A program made the translations under genes and the position numbers. This document shows positions 1 through 9,538 of a DNA stretch of 36,674 bases, one piece after another. This DNA comes from Nemertoderma westbladi (taxonomy: Eukaryota; Xenacoelomorpha; Nemertodermatida; Nemertodermatidae): positions 12,501 through 49,174 of the forward strand of contig JAUCBJ010000971.1 in assembly GCA_032718475.1 (NCBI GenBank), read 5' to 3'. Numbering within the stretch: position 1 is the first letter of the stretch; the number at the start of each line of letters is the position of its first letter. The notes beneath the pieces were generated by a model. The model did not search any database. It was not told the DNA's origin and saw nothing but the letters and a program-made list of their open reading frames with translations.

Positions 1-598
1 ACTTCCTCCCCACACAATCCTTCCCCTGTCCCTCCCCCACGGACACTTCCTCCCCACACAATCCTTCCCCTGTCCCTCCCCTACGGACACTTCCTCCCCA
101 CACAATCCTTCCCCTGTCCCCCCCTACGGACACTTCCTCCCCACACAATCCTTCCCCTGTCCCTCCCCTACGGACACTTCCTCCCCACACAATCCTTCCC
201 CTGTCCCCCCCTACGGACACTTCCTCCCCACACAATCCTTCCCCTGTCCCTCCCCTACGGACACTTCCTCCCCACACAATCCTTCCCCTGTCCCTCCCCT
301 ACGGACACTTCCTCCCCACACAATCCTTCCCCTGTCCCTCCCCTACGGACACTTCCTCCCCACACAATCCTTCCCCTGTCCCTCCCCTTCGGACACTTCC
401 TCCCCACACAATCCTTCCCCTGTCCCTCCCCTACGGACACTTCCTCCCCACACAATCCTTCCCCTGTCCCTCCCCTACGGACACTTCCTCCCCACACAAT
501 CCTTCCCCTGTCCCTCCCCCACGGACACTTCCTCCCCACACAATCCTTCCCCTGTCCCTCCCCTACGGACACTTCCTCCCCACACAATCCTTCCCCTG
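1..598. repeat. 44-bp minisatellite made of the last codons of BAF53
   Basis: About 13-14 head-to-tail copies of a 44-bp unit (a few are 43 bp) run from the left edge of the window into the last coding exon. Read on the minus strand, each unit contains the codons for [10 protein letters not shown] followed in most copies by the TAG that ends BAF53. Two variant classes change that stop (ccacgg and ccttcgg on the plus strand). Because 44 is not a multiple of three, the frame rotates from copy to copy. Only the copy at 563-598 is in frame with the gene. The other copies lie downstream in the 3' UTR or flank. There are no spacers, so it is not a CRISPR-like array. Confidence 0.93.
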
Positions 599-1069
599 CT
601 CCTCGTACTCCTGTCTACTGATCCACATCTGCTGGAAGGTCCCCAACGAGGCCAGTATAGAACCCCCGATCCAACTAGAGAACCTCCGCTCCGATGAACC
701 TCCGGAGTTCACCAACTTCAACCGGATGTTATTCGGGGTTTTCTGCACGAGTTCGCGATTCAGCCGGTCGTTGAACCCCATTAGTAGCGAGTTACCCCCG
801 GTAACAATCACGCTGTTGTACAACCCGACCCGCAGATCCGAGTCGCACATGTTAACCGCGGTGGTGACGATCTGCGGCACGCCGAACATGTGTCCGGACT
901 CACGGGTGGAAGCCGAGACGCCCTGGATAAAACTCGGGTTGAACAGAGATTCGCAGACGCGAAGGCGATCGTCGGCGAACTCGTGGTTGAAACCGTTGGC
1001 GAACTCGTAGTGAACGGAAGGGACGGACAACGCGGTGGTGTCGTCGTCGAAGGTTACATCGTCGTAGAC
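563..1069 (-). CDS. ACTL6A: BAF53/ACTL6 actin-related protein, last coding exon (C-terminal 168 aa)
   Basis: This is the 3' part of the nuclear actin-related protein that sits in SWI/SNF (BAF), INO80 and TIP60/NuA4 complexes. Visible family blocks in order are [19 protein letters not shown], the nucleotide-fold stretch [40 protein letters not shown] and the end [23 protein letters not shown]. The last block closely follows the conserved BAF53 C-terminus. The exon opens at TAG|GTC (1069) in phase 0, which joins [18 protein letters not shown] to the LQ ending the upstream exon, at the position expected from the family. It ends at TAG (563-565). The combined product is 437 aa, against about 429 aa for vertebrate ACTL6A. 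Both edges of the exon are embedded in minisatellites. Confidence 0.95.
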   Translation of the reverse strand, partial: VYDDVTFDDDTTALSVPSVHYEFANGFNHEFADDRLRVCESLFNPSFIQGVSASTRESGHMFGVPQIVTTAVNMCDSDLRVGLYNSVIVTGGNSLLMGFNDRLNRELVQKTPNNIRLKLVNSGGSSERRFSSWIGGSILASLGTFQQMWISRQEYEEQGKDCVGRKCP

Positions 1070-1788
1070 CTAATCGGGATAAATAAACTAATAATATAGA
1101 CCTAATCGGGATAATTAGACTAATAATATAGACCTAATCGGGATAATTAGACTAATAATATAGACCTAATCGGGATAATTAGACTAATAATATAGACCTA
1201 ATCGGGATAATTAGACTAATAATATAGACCTAATCGGGATAATTAGACTAATAATATAGACCTAAACGGGATAATTAGACTAATAATATAGACCTAATCG
1301 GGATAATTAGACTAATAATATAGACCTAATCGGGATAATTAGACTAATAATATAGACCTAATCGGGATAATTAGACTAATAATATAGACCTAATCGGGAT
1401 AATTAGACTAATAATATAGACCTAATCGGGATAATTAGACTAATAATATAGACCTAATCGGGATAATTAGACTAATAATATAGACCTAAACGGGATAATT
1501 AGACTAATAATATAGACCTAATCGGGATAATTAGATTAATAATATAGACCTAATCGGGATAATTAGACTAATAATATAGACCTAATCGGGATAATTAGAC
1601 TAATAATATAGACCTAATCGGGATAATTAGACTAATAATATAGACCTAATCGGGATAATTAGACTAATAATATAGACCTAATCGGGATAATTAGACTAAT
1701 AATATAGATCTAATCGGGATAATTAGACTAATAATATAGGCCTAGACCTAATCGGGATAATTAGACTAATAATATAGACCTAATCGGG
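1065..1788. repeat. 32-bp minisatellite carrying the BAF53 3' splice site
   Basis: About 23 near-identical copies of a 32-bp unit with exact periodicity begin at 1067, 1099, 1131 and so on. There is one 6-bp slip near 1739. In gene orientation (minus strand) every copy contains ATTAG|GTCTA, which is the same 3' splice site plus first exon bases used at 1069, preceded by a pyrimidine-poor TCTAATTATCCCG with a branch-point-like CTAAT. The copy nearest the exon differs by a few bases (ataaataaac). The array fills the intron end next to the exon and stops where a SINE fragment begins at 1789. Confidence 0.95.
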
Positions 1789-1943
1789 CGTTCGATCCCA
1801 CCTGGACGTCATTGCCGACTTTGCAAAAAGCGGTGTCCAACAAATATAGTATGATATTTAATATAGTGAGTGTATGAGTAATATAGTGATATATAGTACA
1901 ATAATAGTATGAAACCACTCGAATTCACCCATAACACCAATAA
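1789..1943 (+). mobile_element. tRNA-derived SINE, 5'-truncated copy
   Basis: The B-box GTTCGATCCC (1790-1799) is followed by CACCTGGACGTCATTGCCGA and the tail GACTTTGCAAAAAGC...CACCCATAACACC. These match, with small insertions of ATATAGT-type sequence, the complete copy at 30943-31095. The A-box half is missing because the copy abuts the 32-bp array. It lies in the BAF53 intron. Confidence 0.8.
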
Positions 1944-2155
1944 TATATTATATCCTTGGCGTATAAATTAAACAAAACTGGCGATAGCAGATAACCTTGT
2001 TGTAATCCTCTGATGAGCTTTATCCCCTGGTCGTCAATCAAAGAGCCGAATTTTCAGTGGGTGACAGTTTGCATATAATAGGGGACACAGGGTTAGACAG
2101 AGGTGTGGAATACAGTGATTCATTAACTTCCTGAATAGTATTGTAAATTCTACAT

Positions 2156-2980
2156 TATTTTAAAGGCCACTGACATGCCTAGCTGCCACATGAAGACACT
2201 CACACCCTTCTTCCGTTGTGCTTCCGAGATATTCAAAACGCCACTGATTATAATATCCGTCCCCCGTTTTTCGCTGGCATGCAAGCTGAGAGTTAGGAAT
2301 AAGATCAGAGATTGCAATGAATTCATGAAGAAGATCAAAATATACTCACCACATAGGAAATGGGACGATATGATGTGGTTAACAGTGGATTTCTTTCTTT
2401 GCCCTTGTAGAGACTCGTCACAATAGTCTTACCGAATGACGAGGGTACTTCACCTAGTCTAAAGCATTTATTAATGATATTGGCAAGGATTTGACAGATT
2501 ACGACACTGTCTAGAAGTAAGATGTGTTCCACCGCTAGTGAAAATGCATCTCTTTACCCAAGGCTGACAATCGCTTTTCTGATCGTTTCAGATGATATAG
2601 TAGGATGAGTGGAATCTTTCCGTAGGTTTCTGAGGTCTTCAATGATCTCATTGATCATGGAAGCATGATCAAGGAAGCATCTGTCAAAGGAAGCATCTGG
2701 AACATTATTTGATAGCATACCGTGCAGATGGTGGTGGGATACAGGAACAGGATTCGGCTTGAATGTAGTCAAAAACCTCTTAGGATTCGTTCGCATGTCC
2801 CTTGCGTGCTTCCTTATGTTGCTAGTAACTACTGATTTATCCAACCAGTTCCTTGCCCTGTGGATTGATCGTCTTTAATCTTTATCTTTATAAGCATGGC
2901 CATAGGCACTGGCACAGGAATCACTTTTATTGTTATTGGACCATAATCTGTAGAAGTTCTTGCTCGTTTTAATAATTCTA
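2156..2980 (-). mobile_element. Decayed non-LTR retrotransposon (LINE) fragment in BAF53 intron
   Basis: On the minus strand three successive frames give LINE reverse transcriptase pieces. First is a pre-RT block around LDKSVVTSNIRKHARDMRTNPKRF. Next is the RT entry block ICQILANIINKCFRLGEVPSSF...TIVTSLYKGKERNPLLTTSYRPIS. Last is RGTDIIISGVLNISEAQRKKGVSVFM ending in QLGMSVAF, where the catalytic motif-A aspartate is replaced by glycine. Stops and frameshifts separate the pieces and the palm YxDD part is absent, so the copy is dead. It has the same orientation as the host gene. The clade (Jockey/CR1-like) is a guess. Confidence 0.75.
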
Positions 2981-3701
2981 CTACAGTACTTTATGACAAA
3001 CATTGTTGATTATATTAGGACTATTAAGTACTATCAATAATTACTACCACCAATTATATTATTGGTAGATTTACGGAACTTTGATAATAAATATCGGCCT
3101 TTTTGTGCTCTTAATACCTTGCTATACCTCATTTATCACAATTTACATTGTAATACCTGACATCTTCATTTTAAAATAAATAATAAGTAAGTAATAAATA
3201 ACCATTATTCTATCAATTATCATGCCACGCAGCAACCTGTTCCTTTCCCTTACTTAATAATAATCATTGTTAATTCGCGTGGTTGAGATATTAAATCGCC
3301 AATATGGTTTTGCGTCTATCCCCCCCCCCCCCCCCCATGTCTCCTGTGAGATGTGATTGTGAAGCGGTGATTTGCAAAAGGGTGTAACTACCAAAATGCA
3401 CAAAATGAGAACAATTGGAAAAACTAAATTACTCCAATAGCTTTCAATTTACATCAATTAAATTTTGACATAAAATTAGCTCTATTGCTTTTGCTGTTTT
3501 GGTGGGTATTAAGTAAAATAATAGCTATCCAGCATTATTATTGTCAAAAAAGATACACCTTTTTTTACAGGTGGGTACAGGGTAACTAACTCTACAGGTG
3601 GGTAACTCTACAAAACACATTAGAGACAGCCTAACAGATCTGGCACAGCTCTACTTTTTCTCGGTTATTCTCATTGTACTGTTGTATGTATAGTTACCGA
3701 C
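2981..3701. other. BAF53 intron remainder, AT-rich, with a poly-C tract
   Basis: I see no gene here. The sequence is AT-rich with a run of about 17 C near 3320. On the minus strand the intron begins at 3701 with GTCGGT directly after CAG. A better-looking GTAACT donor lies 4 bp further in, but it would not keep frame with the acceptor at 1069. Confidence 0.6.
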
Positions 3702-4508
3702 CTGTAAGACACTCATCTGGAAGTCCTGTAGAGTTTGCTTTAACATGTACTCCTTCCATGACTCAGTTACTTCCGGTAGGTTTTTCTTTGCCACCCAGAC
3801 TGCTTCCTCGTCGACTTTCACAGCCTCCTTCCGGGCTATCAGGTACGGGGGCACCACGTCTATCTTATTGGACTCGAGAAGTCGCCGGCACTGACTGGTA
3901 ATGAAGTCTCCACCCAGCGGGGACTTCATTACGGAGTTGGTTAGAACGTAACCGTCGTGAATGGGCACGGCTGAGGTGTGGGTAGCTCCGGAATCGACAA
4001 CTATTCCGGTAGTACGGCCGTTAGCAAAGGCAGAAAGAACCGCGTTCTTACAGACAAAGAAAGCCGGGACTTCGTACGTCTCGAATAGAACCTCAGCGAG
4101 TTTCTCGCGGTGCTGTTTGGTGGTCCACGGGGCTTCCGTCATCAGCACCGGATGTAGTTGCGATTTGGTTCGCAATTGGTAGTTGTAGATGTGGTCTAAC
4201 ATGTGTTGCAGGACGTCCCAGTTGTCTATCATACAATCCTTTATCGGCGACTCCACGGACATTCCTCTCTGGGGGACGTTCACCTGATTGAGACCGAATA
4301 CATAGCGGTTCTTAGCGATTGTGTCGGCCTCTCTGACTGTCGGACTGCCAGGGTTGTCGGTGTCCGGAGCATCCAAGAAGGAACCCGCTACGGTCGGGAA
4401 GTCCGCTGTCGGTGTATCCTGTCCGGCGTGTCCGACACGGACGGTGTGCGAACCGAGATCGAACACAACAGCTCCGACCTCGTCGCCACCATATATGCCG
4501 CCACTCAT
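3702..4508 (-). CDS. ACTL6A: BAF53/ACTL6 actin-related protein, first coding exon (N-terminal 269 aa)
   Basis: This is the N-terminal part of the actin-related subunit of BAF/INO80/TIP60 chromatin complexes. The start MSGGIYGGDEVGAVVFDLGS matches the family start exactly in style, so the ATG at 4508 is secure. Later blocks are VESPIKDCMIDNWD, LHPVLMTEAPW, REKLAEVLFETYEVPAFFVC, the actin-fold phosphate-2 region GIVVDSGATHTSAVPIHDGY, SPLGGDFITSQC and VPPYLIARKEAV. The segment around residues 35-60 is divergent, as is usual between BAF53 proteins. The exon ends at LQ (3702). Reading further into the intron gives 16 unrelated codons before a stop. It joins the exon at 563-1069. Confidence 0.95.
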
Positions 4509-4850
4509 CCTAAACCAAAACCGATACCGGTATTACAATTAGTTCAGCAGTTAGTTCTGTACTTTGGTTACAGCTGTACAGCTTATCTCAGTGTAGCAGT
4601 ATCTTATCGATATCGATACCGTTACAGCCTTAGCCTACTGCAGTACTGCTTACTGGTACTGCCAGTAGAAGTAGCGCTTATTGACAAACAGTTGAAAGGT
4701 TGAGTTTACAGCATTCATATTATCAGAGGGCAGGCAGGCAGGAGTGTAATAATTAACCGTAAGACAAGCATACAGGTACCGGGCTCGAACCCGGTCCCTA
4801 AGTTTCAAACTTCCGGTTATCATCAGCCGGGTGTGTCCTAAGACAACTGA
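4509..4850 (-). promoter_or_regulatory. Probable BAF53 upstream region with a perfect TATCGATATCGATA palindrome
   Basis: The 340 bases upstream of the BAF53 ATG hold a perfect 14-bp palindrome at 4605-4618 made of two overlapping TATCGATA octamers. That octamer is the DRE element bound by DREF in flies. Several GTACTG/CAGTAC motifs and an E-box-like CAGCTG also occur. No TATA box is evident. A tRNA B-box-like stretch, GGGCTCGAACCCGG, lies at about 4787-4800 and may be a SINE remnant. Promoter identity is inferred from position only. Confidence 0.35.
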
Positions 4851-5178
4851 GTGTAAGTAGGTGTGCGCTTAGGTGGGAGGATGGGTGCAGTTAAGTAGAC
4901 GTGCTTAGGTAGGTGTGTGGGTGCGGTGAAGTAGACGTGCTTAGGTGGGTGCGGCTATGTCAGTATGTAGACGTGATCTGGTGGCGGTTAAGTGTGTGCT
5001 TAGGTGGGTGGGTACGGGTGAGTTGAGTAGGTGTGCTTAGGTGGGTGGGTACGGGTGAGTTGAGTAGGTGTGTTTAGGTGGGTGGGTACGTGTAAGTACA
5101 GTAGGTGTGCTTAGGGGGGTGGGAGGGTACGTGTAAGAAGGTATGGATTGGTATGTATGGTTAAGTAGGTGTGTAATG
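4851..5178. repeat. Degenerate GT-rich tandem repeat
   Basis: Imperfect copies of a 37-38-bp unit built on GTGTGCTTAGGTGGGTGGGT occur, clearest at 4995-5070, with decayed copies on both sides ending near 5175. The strand bias (almost no C on the plus strand) is strong. No coding potential is seen. Confidence 0.8.
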
Positions 5179-5613
5179 ATAGGTGGATGGTTGTGGGTAT
5201 GTTTATAACAACTATTGAGAATCTTCCAATAGTTTATATTCGGCCAATAAAGGTGTCCTCCTATTGGTTATCCATCCATACCCCTTTTCTTTACCCCTCT
5301 TCCCCCTTTTCTTACGCGCTCTTATCCCCAGCACAGAGAAGATCTTCCCCCACTTCGTGCGCAGGACTGTATAAGATTTATTCGCTATGGGTGGAGTGGG
5401 CTATCATATTTTGGCTGGCCTTTTACAGTCACCCAAAGGAAAGTACAACGTTTAGAACGTATGTACATAGTACAACGTATCGCTATCGATGGCATTATCA
5501 AAATGTATTATAACATAATAATATATTTAATTCGCCGTCACCCACCCCACACAATTCAATATAATCAATTCATCTACATTCTCGGGCCCTTCAATTGTAT
5601 TTCTAATGGCATA
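5179..5613. repeat. SINE-like tail sequence (5476-5570) in otherwise unassigned DNA
   Basis: The stretch 5476-5570 (TCGCTAT...GGCATTATC...ATATTTAATTCGCCGTCACCCACCCCACA) matches 7833-7912 with scattered changes, so both are copies of one dispersed repeat. A poorer partial copy (TTCGCTATGGGTGG) begins near 5371. The remainder of the interval shows nothing I recognise. Confidence 0.55.
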
Positions 5614-6476
5614 CTTAGGCCGCAGTACCCCCCCCCCCCCCCCGAACACTTTTTTAAATGTCTACAATTTCTACTGAAATTAAAATATTTTGATTTTATA
5701 CAGTATGGGCTGTTAAAATATGGCTCAACATTTGTTTTGCGAAAAATTACCACATTTCCAATCGCCCTCTAGCGGCCATTGAATGAAACAAGGTTTGCGG
5801 TTAAAATCATTTAATCTGAGGTGAAATTGTCTAAAGCCATTTTTTTTTCGAATTACGGAGGTGAGCTCCACAAAAGTTACAGGTTTTATGAAAAGCAAGT
5901 AACATTTATTAATATTTGGCAAAATATTCACAAATTTTTGGCTTTAATCCGAAAAATTGGTTGTAAAAACAGAAATATAAAAATTCCAACCGATAACTTT
6001 TAAAGAACTGCCGAAACCCTTCCGTATGAGCCAAAAATAAAGAAAATTGGTTAAAAAAGGGCGGATAGTAATTTGTAAAATTAAAATCTCATTCCGAGAT
6101 AATTATTTGCCTTCAAAGTTTAAACTTCCCGCCATAACTGGCTGTCTGTATTCTGGTTGGTTAATCATTTCTGGCATGATAGAAGCACATCACCGGGCTA
6201 AAACGATCATTATGGGGGTTTTCGGGGTCGCTGATTTCATTTCCGATGTCAGTTTTAAGGTTTGGTGGAATCTAGTCTGTCTGTCGGTTGTCTGTCTGTC
6301 TTAAAATTTGACTGACAGACAATCATACAGAAAAACAGCGATAACTCGAGAACTAAAAGACGTTTCGTTAAGCGGTTTTCAGATTTGAAATCTTCATTAA
6401 ATTCCGCTATAGATTAAATAAAAAAAGATATTTAAAATTTTGACAAGGGGGGTGGGTGGGGGTACTCCGGCCTTAA
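5614..6476. mobile_element. Non-autonomous inverted-repeat element, about 0.86 kb
   Basis: The left end TTAGGCCGCAGTACCCCC (5615 onward) is matched in reverse complement by the right end GGGGGTACTCCGGCCTTAA (about 6458-6476). Both ends are followed inward by T-rich sequence with TTTAAAT. The body is AT-rich, has no credible coding region, contains a GTCTGTCTGTC microsatellite near 6280-6300, and carries one CTCF-like motif at 5763-5776 (CGCCCTCTAGCGGC). Poly-C slippage is seen at the left end (about 5630-5643). The transposon family is not assigned. Confidence 0.55.
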
Positions 6477-6959
6477 TCAGAATGCTCTATGAATTGTGCT
6501 ATTTGTGAGATATAAATACATGCATGTATTTATTGAACAGCCAAAAATAAATAAATAAATAATAAATGAGGTTGTTATCAGTCAGACAATGTTCGGAAAA
6601 TTTCTCCCAACTTGTGGGCCCCTGGCAGATGCCCCTAAATGAATAAAATGATAATAGTTAACTCACAATATTTTGTGTAACTAATAAATAAATATAATTA
6701 GATACCGCATTGTTCATAATTAGCATTTTAATGCTTGTCAATCGGTCGGGAAATGACATCACAAAGTGCTGTTTTATGAACAATGACGTCATCCATAGTT
6801 ATAATGATGACCAAAATATAAACATAACATAAATATGGCACAACACAAATAACTTACTGTCTCAGTACAGCTGAGTACAGTACAGCTCACTACAGCTGAG
6901 TACAGTACAGCTGAACATTAAAATTTAACTATAATTTAACTTTAACAACAATTGAACAT
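6477..6959. other. AT-rich intergenic DNA with short CAGCTGAGTACAGTA repeats
   Basis: No gene is seen. At about 6862-6914 the motif CAGCTGAGTACAGTA is repeated with variations. CAGCTG is an E-box core, but a function cannot be supported. Confidence 0.5.
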
Positions 6960-8165
6960 GCCCAGGAATATTGTGTCTGAATTTAGTGATATGGTAACAC
7001 CCACCCCCCAAATTTTCCAACAAATCAATTTGAAACAGAAATAGATTCACCTCCCTCCTCCTCAATGGGTGAGTCTGTTTTTCAGAGTCTGATTTATTTT
7101 TGCTTTCATTTTTTAGCTACAAACGTTAAAAAAAGGTGTCGCGGTCGATATTGCACCAGTTACACCGCAGTTATTATTGTGATTTGTTGGTACTGTTAGA
7201 AAGCTGGCCATACAAGGAATCTAAATTTGTCATAAAAGTGCTGCATAAGATGGGGATTACGGTGATGTAAGTTTAACTGCAATGGAATCACGTACCAATA
7301 TTGTAAATTTTCACCTGTAATTTTATTACTAAAATATATGATGGATGTAATCGTATGAATTGAGGTTTAACTACATTGTAACCATACTTTATTTATTGAT
7401 GTTTATCTAGAGTGCAGTGGATTGTTTGTGTCATTTTTTGTGTACAACGGGACATTAAATTAGCCAAGGTCGTTGCTAATTAATACTAATAATTAACTGT
7501 TTTTGGGGACCAAAATCACCCAAAGCATTTTTACTACTATATATACGTAAAAATAATATATATAAAAAAATATATATATGTTCAGTGATATAATGGCAGA
7601 TATCTGCCTGATTATATATTCTAGAACATTTTGTTTAGTTATTAATAGGTAGGTACGTTACTTCGTATAATAGTTATATTATAGTTATTGCATTATTGCC
7701 CAGCTACTTAGGAAATATGCACAGCCAGATTTGTAAGTCAGAGGAAAGTACAACCCTGCTGAAGATAACAGGAATTTTGAAACCTAGGTACCGGGTTCGA
7801 GCCCCAATAGGGTAGGTTGTTATTTTTCGCTATGGAGAGCATTATCATATTGTCCTATTACATTATATATTTAATTCACCGTCACTCACCCCACAACAGT
7901 TCATTTATTATTATTAACAGTACTATAAGAATAAGGAATAGATACAGAACAACAAACTGGTGCAATATCGACTGAGACAAGTTTTTCAAACGCTTGTAGC
8001 TAAAGATTGAAAGCGAAAATAATAGTTCTGGCTCACCCAGTTAGTGGTCGGGAGGTGAAACTATCTCTGTTTCAAATTGTAATTAATGCAATCTAATTAA
8101 GATTTGTCAAAAATTAAGGGGAGGGGCGATCCTGGTCACTGAAATACTATGATTATTCTGAGCAG
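6960..8165. mobile_element. Non-autonomous DNA element with long (about 170-200 bp) inverted repeats
   Basis: The left arm 6960-7165 and right arm 7955-8165 are imperfect inverted copies. Shared blocks include CAATTTGAAACAGAAATAGA with TTCACCTCCC, TTTAGCTACAA.CGTT and TCGATATTGCACCAG. The arms end near poly-C/poly-G stretches. The core has no coding region and includes a SINE-like insertion (7779-7912). The outer boundaries are approximate because similarity fades outward. Confidence 0.6.
7779..7912 (+). mobile_element. SINE-like sequence with tRNA B-box
   Basis: GGTTCGAGCCC (B-box consensus) at about 7789-7799 is followed by a tail shared with 5476-5570 (TCGCTATGG...CATTATC...TTTAATTCACCGTCACTCACC). 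I do not see a convincing A-box upstream, so it is either 5'-decayed or another class of repeat. Confidence 0.5.
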
Positions 8166-8563
8166 ATTAGGGGAGGGGACTTTCGACGCAATTAAAATCC
8201 ATGCCTCTACAGGTGAAAATGTAAGCAAATAATAGCTGATTAGTCCCAAAAATACAACTGTTCTATAAAAAAATTTCCTTTTCTTTAGTTTATTGTTTCG
8301 GATTTAATAACGTGCCGCTATAACCTGCCCCTTTCCCTTCTTCATTTATAATTTAACATTGATACGAGTACGAGATATTAATTACGTCAAATTATCCCCG
8401 CCCCGCTATGTTCCGAGGCATGATGTACAAATACAATACAAATAAATAATATAATTAATATCAATTATTGGTTAAATAAACATTATAAAGCTACATTAAA
8501 TATTCTATAAGCTACAACATTGAGCTACAAAATAGATTAACGAAATGAAACCCGAATATAAAC
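8166..8563. other. Downstream flank of the PAQR gene
   Basis: This is AT-rich DNA 3' of the minus-strand PAQR gene. Read on the minus strand, an AATAAA lies at 8289-8294, a plausible but unproven polyadenylation signal about 270 bp past the stop. Nothing else is recognised. Confidence 0.4.
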
Positions 8564-9538
8564 TTAATCGCATTTACTTCCGCATAATTTATCGACAGTT
8601 TTCTTAACAAAATAAAATAAAACCAGACAGTAAGCGCAGAACTGTACCGCTAGGAGCGTACCGAAGTTGCCAACGTGACTGGAAACCAGGTCGGTCAGTT
8701 CTGATCTGCGACAAACGTAGTCGGAATGTATAGCGTCGAACTGAGCGACCGTGCATAGCGTTATAGTGACGTGGAACACACAATGCGAGTGGCCCAGGAT
8801 GTCAAACACACCGGGGTAGAACTTCTGAGGGACACCGCTGCCGTAGAAGAAAGTGGAGATAACTAGCCACAGAATGTGTAGATAATGGTAGCGGGCGCTG
8901 GTTGCCAGACAGCGGTCAGTGTCTGTCTGCGCGAACCAGACTAACAGCGGCACCATTATCCACACATACATGACGCCTACAGACACAATGTTACACAGGT
9001 ATTTAGCGAATGGGTAGGGGCGTTCGTAGGCCAGTTTGGCGTACATACAACCCAGTAGAGAGAATACAGCTATTACGCAGCCTACCGGTATGTAGAGACT
9101 GCTCCAGGATACAAGGAAGTCTCTAGTAGAGCTGTATGCGTAAAACGCGATCGCGCTGGACAAGCAGTAGTTCAGTATGCCGATATAGTCGCAATAAAAT
9201 GCTGTGTGGTGGATTAAATGGGATTTAGAATGAAATAAATGTGCTAAACAGGAGGTGAACATGTAGCCGCAGGTTCCCGTAACGAAGAATAGATAGGGGT
9301 AGCCGTAGGGTTCCAGGAAGTCTACCGACGTCTGGGATATAGCTATCGCTCTGGTTGCGATGTAGAGACAGGGGAGGAGATGGGTCCAGATATTGAGAGA
9401 CTCGTTGTGGATGTAGAGGATGCTCTGGATGTAGAAGAACCAGGATTTGTAGGGTTTACGGTATCCCGAGGTTATATTGCTTTCTCGGAATAATGTTGGA
9501 ACCTCAAAATGTCTTTGTGAATATTCTTGGGACCTCAT
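8564..9538 (-). CDS. Progestin and adipoQ receptor family protein (membrane progestin receptor type)
   Basis: This is a 324-aa seven-helix membrane protein in one open frame without introns. The N-terminal signature GYRKPYKSWFFYIQSILYIH followed by NESLNIWTHLL (to residue 55) is that of class II PAQRs (mPR, PAQR5-9 group). Residues that bind the intramembrane zinc in the family are present: H100 in SCLAHLFH, D117 in YCDYIG, and H252 plus H256 in GHSHCVFH. Hydrophobic segments follow around 120-136, 148-166, 185-203, 218-232 and 290-312. The C-terminus is short and basic-polar. The length matches family members (330-355 aa). The ATG at 9538 directly precedes the conserved N-terminal region. 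In the family, ligand is a steroid and signalling is G-protein-linked or through lipid hydrolase activity. Which paralogue it is cannot be settled here. Confidence 0.9.
   Translation of the reverse strand: MRSQEYSQRHFEVPTLFRESNITSGYRKPYKSWFFYIQSILYIHNESLNIWTHLLPCLYIATRAIAISQTSVDFLEPYGYPYLFFVTGTCGYMFTSCLAHLFHSKSHLIHHTAFYCDYIGILNYCLSSAIAFYAYSSTRDFLVSWSSLYIPVGCVIAVFSLLGCMYAKLAYERPYPFAKYLCNIVSVGVMYVWIMVPLLVWFAQTDTDRCLATSARYHYLHILWLVISTFFYGSGVPQKFYPGVFDILGHSHCVFHVTITLCTVAQFDAIHSDYVCRRSELTDLVSSHVGNFGTLLAVQFCAYCLVLFYFVKKTVDKLCGSKCD

Noticed and set aside
255-587. Open frame of 110 codons on the minus strand with CVGRKCP repeats
   Set aside because: It is the 44-bp minisatellite read through its rotating frames; it depends on copies lacking the stop and has no independent start or homology.
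1-1788. Two direct-repeat arrays that might be mistaken for CRISPR arrays
   Set aside because: Units are head to tail without spacers and the surrounding genes are animal genes.
3697-3701. GTAACT as the BAF53 donor site
   Set aside because: It looks better than GTCGGT but would put the downstream exon out of frame with the only acceptor at 1069.
4780-4810. Possible tRNA gene around GGGCTCGAACCCGG
   Set aside because: It has a B-box-like word only; no A-box or acceptor-stem pairing can be found.
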